Origin: a virus | Virus record (IMG/VR): IMGVR_UViG_3300025410_000623 | Location: 1 to 34,565 of that record | DNA: 34,565 bases | Reading direction: 5' to 3' (one strand) | Shown: positions 31,993 through 34,565 of the stretch, in pieces | How the letters are laid out: each line of letters opens with the position of its first letter | Numbering within the stretch: the first letter of the stretch is position 1 | Made by a program: the position numbers and the translations under genes | Notes under the pieces: generated by a model | Told to the model about the DNA's origin: nothing | Seen by the model: the letters and a program-made list of their open reading frames with translations, nothing else | Databases searched by the model: none

Positions 31993-32536
31993 ACTGGCAA
32001 AACCTAAAGCTCATAAAGTCCTTGGTATAGATGCAAGTACAAATAGCCTTGCCTTCTGCCTTATGAATGAAAAGACACCAGTTAAATGGGGAGAAATTAC
32101 CTTTGATGGTGCTGACGTATATGAAAGAATTCTTGATGCCAAGAACAAGATCAGATCATTTAAGCATGAGTTGGATATGGACTTTGTTGTTATAGAGGCA
32201 GCAATTTCTGTTAAGTCAGTAGCAACTGGAATGAAGATGGCATACGTATTTGGTGCTATAATGGGAGAGTTACTTAGTGAAAATGTAGAGGTTGTTGAAG
32301 TCCATCCAATAACTTGGCAATCATACATTGGAAATAAGAATTATACCAAGGCTGAGAAAGAGGCTATCAAACTTGAATTCCCCGACAGATCCGACAACTG
32401 GATCAAAGCAAAGATTAGGGAACGAAGAAAGCAAAGGACAATTGACTTTGTTAGAGATTTGGGCGTTAAAACTGAGTCCGACAATGTGGCGGATGCTGCA
32501 GGAATTGCTTGGTATGCGGTAAATGAAATCATATAG
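31979..32536 (+). CDS. RuvC-like Holliday junction resolvase
   Basis: A 185-residue RNase H-fold nuclease. The acidic residues expected in RuvC are present in order: D18 in LGIDASTNSLAF, E73 in FVVIEAAIS, and D168/D172 in ESDNVADAAGIAW. The middle text (VEVVEVHPITWQSYIGNKNY) fits the family (compare V...P...W). GTG 31979 is the only suitable start in frame and has a weak ribosome site, so translation is probably coupled to the upstream gene. It would resolve four-way junctions or debranch replicated DNA before packaging. Confidence 0.85.
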   Translation: MSLAELAKPKAHKVLGIDASTNSLAFCLMNEKTPVKWGEITFDGADVYERILDAKNKIRSFKHELDMDFVVIEAAISVKSVATGMKMAYVFGAIMGELLSENVEVVEVHPITWQSYIGNKNYTKAEKEAIKLEFPDRSDNWIKAKIRERRKQRTIDFVRDLGVKTESDNVADAAGIAWYAVNEII

Positions 32537-32544
32537 GGGAAATA

Positions 32545-32751
32545 ATGGGTAAGAACTTTAAGGTTTGGGAAAGTAAAGACTGGGTATATAAAAGATACGT
32601 AGTTGAAAAGAAAAGCGTAAGAGAGATGGCGTTGGAAGCAAAATGCTCACACATGACCATACAAAGAGCTTTAGAAAGATTTGAATTGATTAAGCAACCA
32701 AGAAAGTGGAGTAAGAATGATACCAATTCTCGCAATCCCCGTTCTAAATAG
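32545..32751 (+). CDS. small helix-turn-helix protein
   Basis: A 68-residue basic protein with ribosome site AGGGGAAATAATG. VREMALEAKCSHMTIQRALE (residues about 25-44) is a helix-turn-helix with recognition helix HMTIQRALERF. The C-terminus is charged (KWSKNDTNSRNPRSK) and overlaps the next gene by 35 bases. It probably regulates transcription or recombination locally; there is no evidence for its target. Confidence 0.72.
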   Translation: MGKNFKVWESKDWVYKRYVVEKKSVREMALEAKCSHMTIQRALERFELIKQPRKWSKNDTNSRNPRSK

Positions 32752-33370
32752 GTATGACCTCTTAGATCAAAATTTAAAGACAATTGATTATCCAGTTAAA
32801 GAAATATTAATTATTAACAATGGCAAAGAGGTTTACACTCCTCCTGAAACAGATTTAAATGTAAGAGTTCTTAATCTTCCATCAAACCTTGGAATGTCTG
32901 GTTCTTGGAACCTAGCAATTAAACTATACCCACATGAAGAATATTGGATGTTTTCTTCTGCAGACACACATTGGATTCCAGGATCTCTTGAACAATTGCA
33001 TAATGAAAGCGGTAAGGGAAAGCTTGTTATGACAACAGAAGGCTGGAGTGCATTTTCAATCGGAGAAGACATGATTAGAAATGTTGGTTTGTTTGATGAG
33101 TATTTCTATCCAATTTATTATGAAGACAATGATTATTATGAAAGAGTAATGCGTTCTAATATGAAAGATGGCTATGTTCATGGAACTATTAAAGTAAACG
33201 CACCACATGGTGCTTCACAAACTATTAATAGTGATCAAAAGCTTATGAACAGAAACCATGAAACATTTGTAAAGAATGGTGATTACTTTAACAAAAAGAA
33301 GTCTGAGGATTTTAAGATTACAGGAGTTTGGAACATTGATCGTAGAAGGGATCAAGAGTGGCTGCGATAA
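32717..33370 (+). CDS. GT2-family glycosyltransferase
   Basis: A 217-residue family 2 glycosyltransferase. Text IPVLNRYDLLDQNLKTIDYP begins the nucleotide-binding domain, LNLPSNLGMSGSWNLAIKL is the usual GT2 strand-helix, S81-A-D83-T-H85 is the metal-site region (DxH rather than DxD), and VGLFDEYFYPIYYEDNDYYE with E136/D137/D139 is the acceptor-side motif. It lacks a membrane anchor, so it acts in the cytoplasm. Its neighbour at 33358 is a sugar nucleotidyltransferase that could supply its donor. The acceptor is unknown: phage DNA, a virion protein or a host glycan. Confidence 0.85.
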   Translation: MIPILAIPVLNRYDLLDQNLKTIDYPVKEILIINNGKEVYTPPETDLNVRVLNLPSNLGMSGSWNLAIKLYPHEEYWMFSSADTHWIPGSLEQLHNESGKGKLVMTTEGWSAFSIGEDMIRNVGLFDEYFYPIYYEDNDYYERVMRSNMKDGYVHGTIKVNAPHGASQTINSDQKLMNRNHETFVKNGDYFNKKKSEDFKITGVWNIDRRRDQEWLR

Positions 33371-34020
33371 TTGGTTTACTACCAGCATCGGGTAGTGCTT
33401 CAAGATTGGGCGGGATTCCAAAGTTTTGCTTGCCACTAACTGATACTCAAAATATATTGCAATGGCATGTAGAGCAAATGCTTAAGGTGTGCGATATAGT
33501 AAAGATATCAACTAGAAAATCTTGGCTTCCAATCGTAAATCAAATGGAACTTCCTCCTGAAGCAGTAGTATATGAAATTGAACCATCAACAATGTCAGAC
33601 GCATTACTTAAGATGATGGTTAATCCAAACTCTAAATATATTATTGGTATGCCAGATACATACATGCCAGGATCTGATGGAGAGTTTTACAAACAACTTG
33701 CTGAGTCTAATGCAGATGTAACTTTGGCAGCATTTGATTGTCATGAAGATCTTATGGGTAGAGTTGGACAGATTAAGTTTGATGAGTTTGGCAGAGTTGT
33801 TGATGCTCTTGACAAAACTGTTGGATGTGAGTATCCTTATATGTGGGGTGCAATGGCTGTACAAAATGTCTTCATTGATGAAGAACTTCCCAATCCAGGA
33901 GTCCAAATAATGGACTGGGTTAACCAAGGAAATAATGTAAAAGCGGTGGTTGCAAAGGGCAAGTACCTAGATATTGGAACTGTAAACGGTCTTAAAATGC
34001 TATATAGAGAGGAACTATAA
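33358..34020 (+). CDS. sugar-1-phosphate nucleotidyltransferase
   Basis: A 220-residue nucleotidyltransferase of the glucose-1-phosphate thymidylyl/uridylyl type. The signature LLPASGSASRLGGIPKFCLP (7-26) is the nucleotide loop with R16 and K22. GMPDTYMPG carries D100 that binds Mg2+, and DIGTVNG near the C-terminus is the second acidic site. It would make a nucleotide-activated sugar from a sugar-1-phosphate and NTP. GTG 33358 is the start, with AGAAGGGA upstream, overlapping the glycosyltransferase by 13 bases; translational coupling is likely. Together the two genes make a compact sugar-transfer unit. Confidence 0.82.
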   Translation: MAAIIGLLPASGSASRLGGIPKFCLPLTDTQNILQWHVEQMLKVCDIVKISTRKSWLPIVNQMELPPEAVVYEIEPSTMSDALLKMMVNPNSKYIIGMPDTYMPGSDGEFYKQLAESNADVTLAAFDCHEDLMGRVGQIKFDEFGRVVDALDKTVGCEYPYMWGAMAVQNVFIDEELPNPGVQIMDWVNQGNNVKAVVAKGKYLDIGTVNGLKMLYREEL

Positions 34021-34364
34021 TGGCGGGATACCCAGATAGAGATTCTGGCTACATGCAATGGATTACAGATCTACAATTAATTGCAACTAAAGCACCTTCG
34101 GGCACAAGCATTATTAATGCTGGTTTAGAAATTATAGAAATGCTTATTAAGAAAAATATTTCTTATGGAGATTCTGCTTTAAAGCCAGCCAGAATATTTG
34201 CACAATCAGATAATGTTGAGCAAATTAAAATTCGGATTGATGACAAGATTAATCGTGTCAAGAACAATCAAGGTTTTGCTGGAGATAACGATATTGATGA
34301 TTTGATTGGTTATTTAATCTTACTTAAAATTGCTGTTGACAAGAAGCAGCATAAAGAGGTATAA
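34020..34364 (+). CDS. DUF1599/nucleotide-modification-associated-like protein
   Basis: A 114-residue protein sharing one base with the previous stop. The text ISYGDSALKPARIFAQSDN followed by IRIDDKINRVKNN and DDLIGYLILLKIA has the layout of DUF1599 (PF07659), which is linked to nucleotide modification in phages and islands by gene neighbourhood. Its exact activity is unproven. It follows two sugar genes, so a role with modified bases or nucleotides is thinkable. The family call is from memory of the pattern and should be seen as moderate. Confidence 0.62.
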   Translation: MAGYPDRDSGYMQWITDLQLIATKAPSGTSIINAGLEIIEMLIKKNISYGDSALKPARIFAQSDNVEQIKIRIDDKINRVKNNQGFAGDNDIDDLIGYLILLKIAVDKKQHKEV

Positions 34365-34365
34365 T
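34336..34365 (+). promoter_or_regulatory. consensus promoter giving leaderless transcript
   Basis: TTGACA (34336-34341) and TATAAT (34360-34365) are 18 bases apart, both perfect. Predicted transcription starts at about 34371-34372, that is on or next to ATG 34371. The -35 lies within the end of the DUF1599-like gene. Confidence 0.8.
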
Positions 34366-34370
34366 TAAGT

Positions 34371-34550
34371 ATGCCAACTTATGAATATGCATGCATTGAA
34401 TGTGATGAAAGTCAAGAGGTAGTCAGAGGTTTTAATGATCCTGAAAACGTACCTCCATGTCCAATCTGTGGCTATAGAATGAATAGGGTTTATTCTCCTG
34501 CAGGCATTAAATTTAAAGGATCAGGGTTCTATAAAACAGACAATGGATAA
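34371..34550 (+). CDS. FmdB-like zinc-ribbon protein
   Basis: A 59-residue protein of the FmdB/CxxC regulatory-ribbon family. It starts MPTYEYACIECDESQ and ends YSPAGIKFKGSGFYKTDNG, both hallmarks of the family. Zinc ligands are C8, C11, C30 and C33. In bacteria FmdB-like proteins are small regulators of unclear mechanism. The ATG is at the start point of a perfect promoter with no ribosome site upstream, so translation is probably leaderless. Confidence 0.88.
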   Translation: MPTYEYACIECDESQEVVRGFNDPENVPPCPICGYRMNRVYSPAGIKFKGSGFYKTDNG

Positions 34551-34565
34551 TGAATTAGAAGTTGC
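34543..34565 (+). CDS. possible start of next gene, truncated by window end
   Basis: ATG 34543 overlaps the FmdB-like gene by eight bases and reads MDNELEV to the window edge without a stop. The overlap style matches the rest of the window, but only 23 bases are seen and no clear ribosome site is present. Confidence 0.3.

Noticed and set aside
1-34565. tRNA genes, integrase, attachment sites or lysogeny repressor
   Set aside because: I saw no cloverleaf-like sequence in the short gaps, no integrase and no recognisable repressor pair. The two HTH proteins alone do not show lysogeny.

Overview
This window is part of an AT-rich (by eye about one third G+C) tailed double-stranded DNA bacteriophage genome. 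Every supported gene is on the + strand and the genes are tightly packed: 1-4 base stop/start overlaps are common and no gap exceeds about 60 bases. A long tape-measure gene followed by large tail genes points to a long-tailed (siphovirus-like) virus. The replication set (DnaB-like helicase, DnaG-like primase, full-length bacterial-type DNA polymerase III alpha, RecA, RuvC-like and Cas4-like nucleases), the AT-hook/helix-turn-helix protein and several promoters lying almost on the start codon resemble phages of Actinomycetota. A low-G+C aquatic actinobacterial host is my inference, not something the sequence proves. UGA acts as a stop, so this is the standard bacterial code.

Layout. (1) 2-13957: tail module. 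It holds a tape measure protein (its 5' end lies outside the window), a small tail protein, a 2012-residue tail hub/host-contact protein with a jelly-roll-like insert, an IPT/TIG domain and fibronectin-III-like domains, then four fibre-like proteins. The last fibre has mucin-like Thr/Ser/Pro-rich tandem repeats and cysteine-rich modules. (2) 13961-17963: a cassette behind its own near-perfect promoter: an unknown protein, a cysteine-rich zinc-ribbon protein, a prolyl-4-hydroxylase-like 2-oxoglutarate/Fe(II) oxygenase, a radical SAM enzyme with a cysteine-bearing C-terminal region, a glycosyltransferase resembling hydroxyproline GlcNAc-transferases, and a GalE-like sugar-nucleotide epimerase. 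(3) 17990-20773: two paralogous coiled-coil proteins, two small structural candidates, a free-standing HNH endonuclease, a metallophosphoesterase, a holin-like membrane protein and a zinc ribbon. (4) 20719-32751: DNA-binding, replication and recombination genes. (5) 32717-34565: a second sugar cassette (GT2 glycosyltransferase and sugar nucleotidyltransferase), a DUF1599-like protein and an FmdB-like zinc ribbon.

The most interesting signal is in region 2. A prolyl-hydroxylase-like enzyme and a glycosyltransferase of the family that includes the Dictyostelium Skp1 hydroxyproline GlcNAc-transferase are close together, just downstream of a tail fibre rich in Pro/Thr/Ser. The simplest reading is a phage-encoded hydroxylation-plus-glycosylation system that decorates the virion fibre. 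A second signal is a strongly strand-biased, over-represented GC-rich word (GGCGGGA and its core GCGGG) through the whole AT-rich window, which looks Chi-like or otherwise selected.
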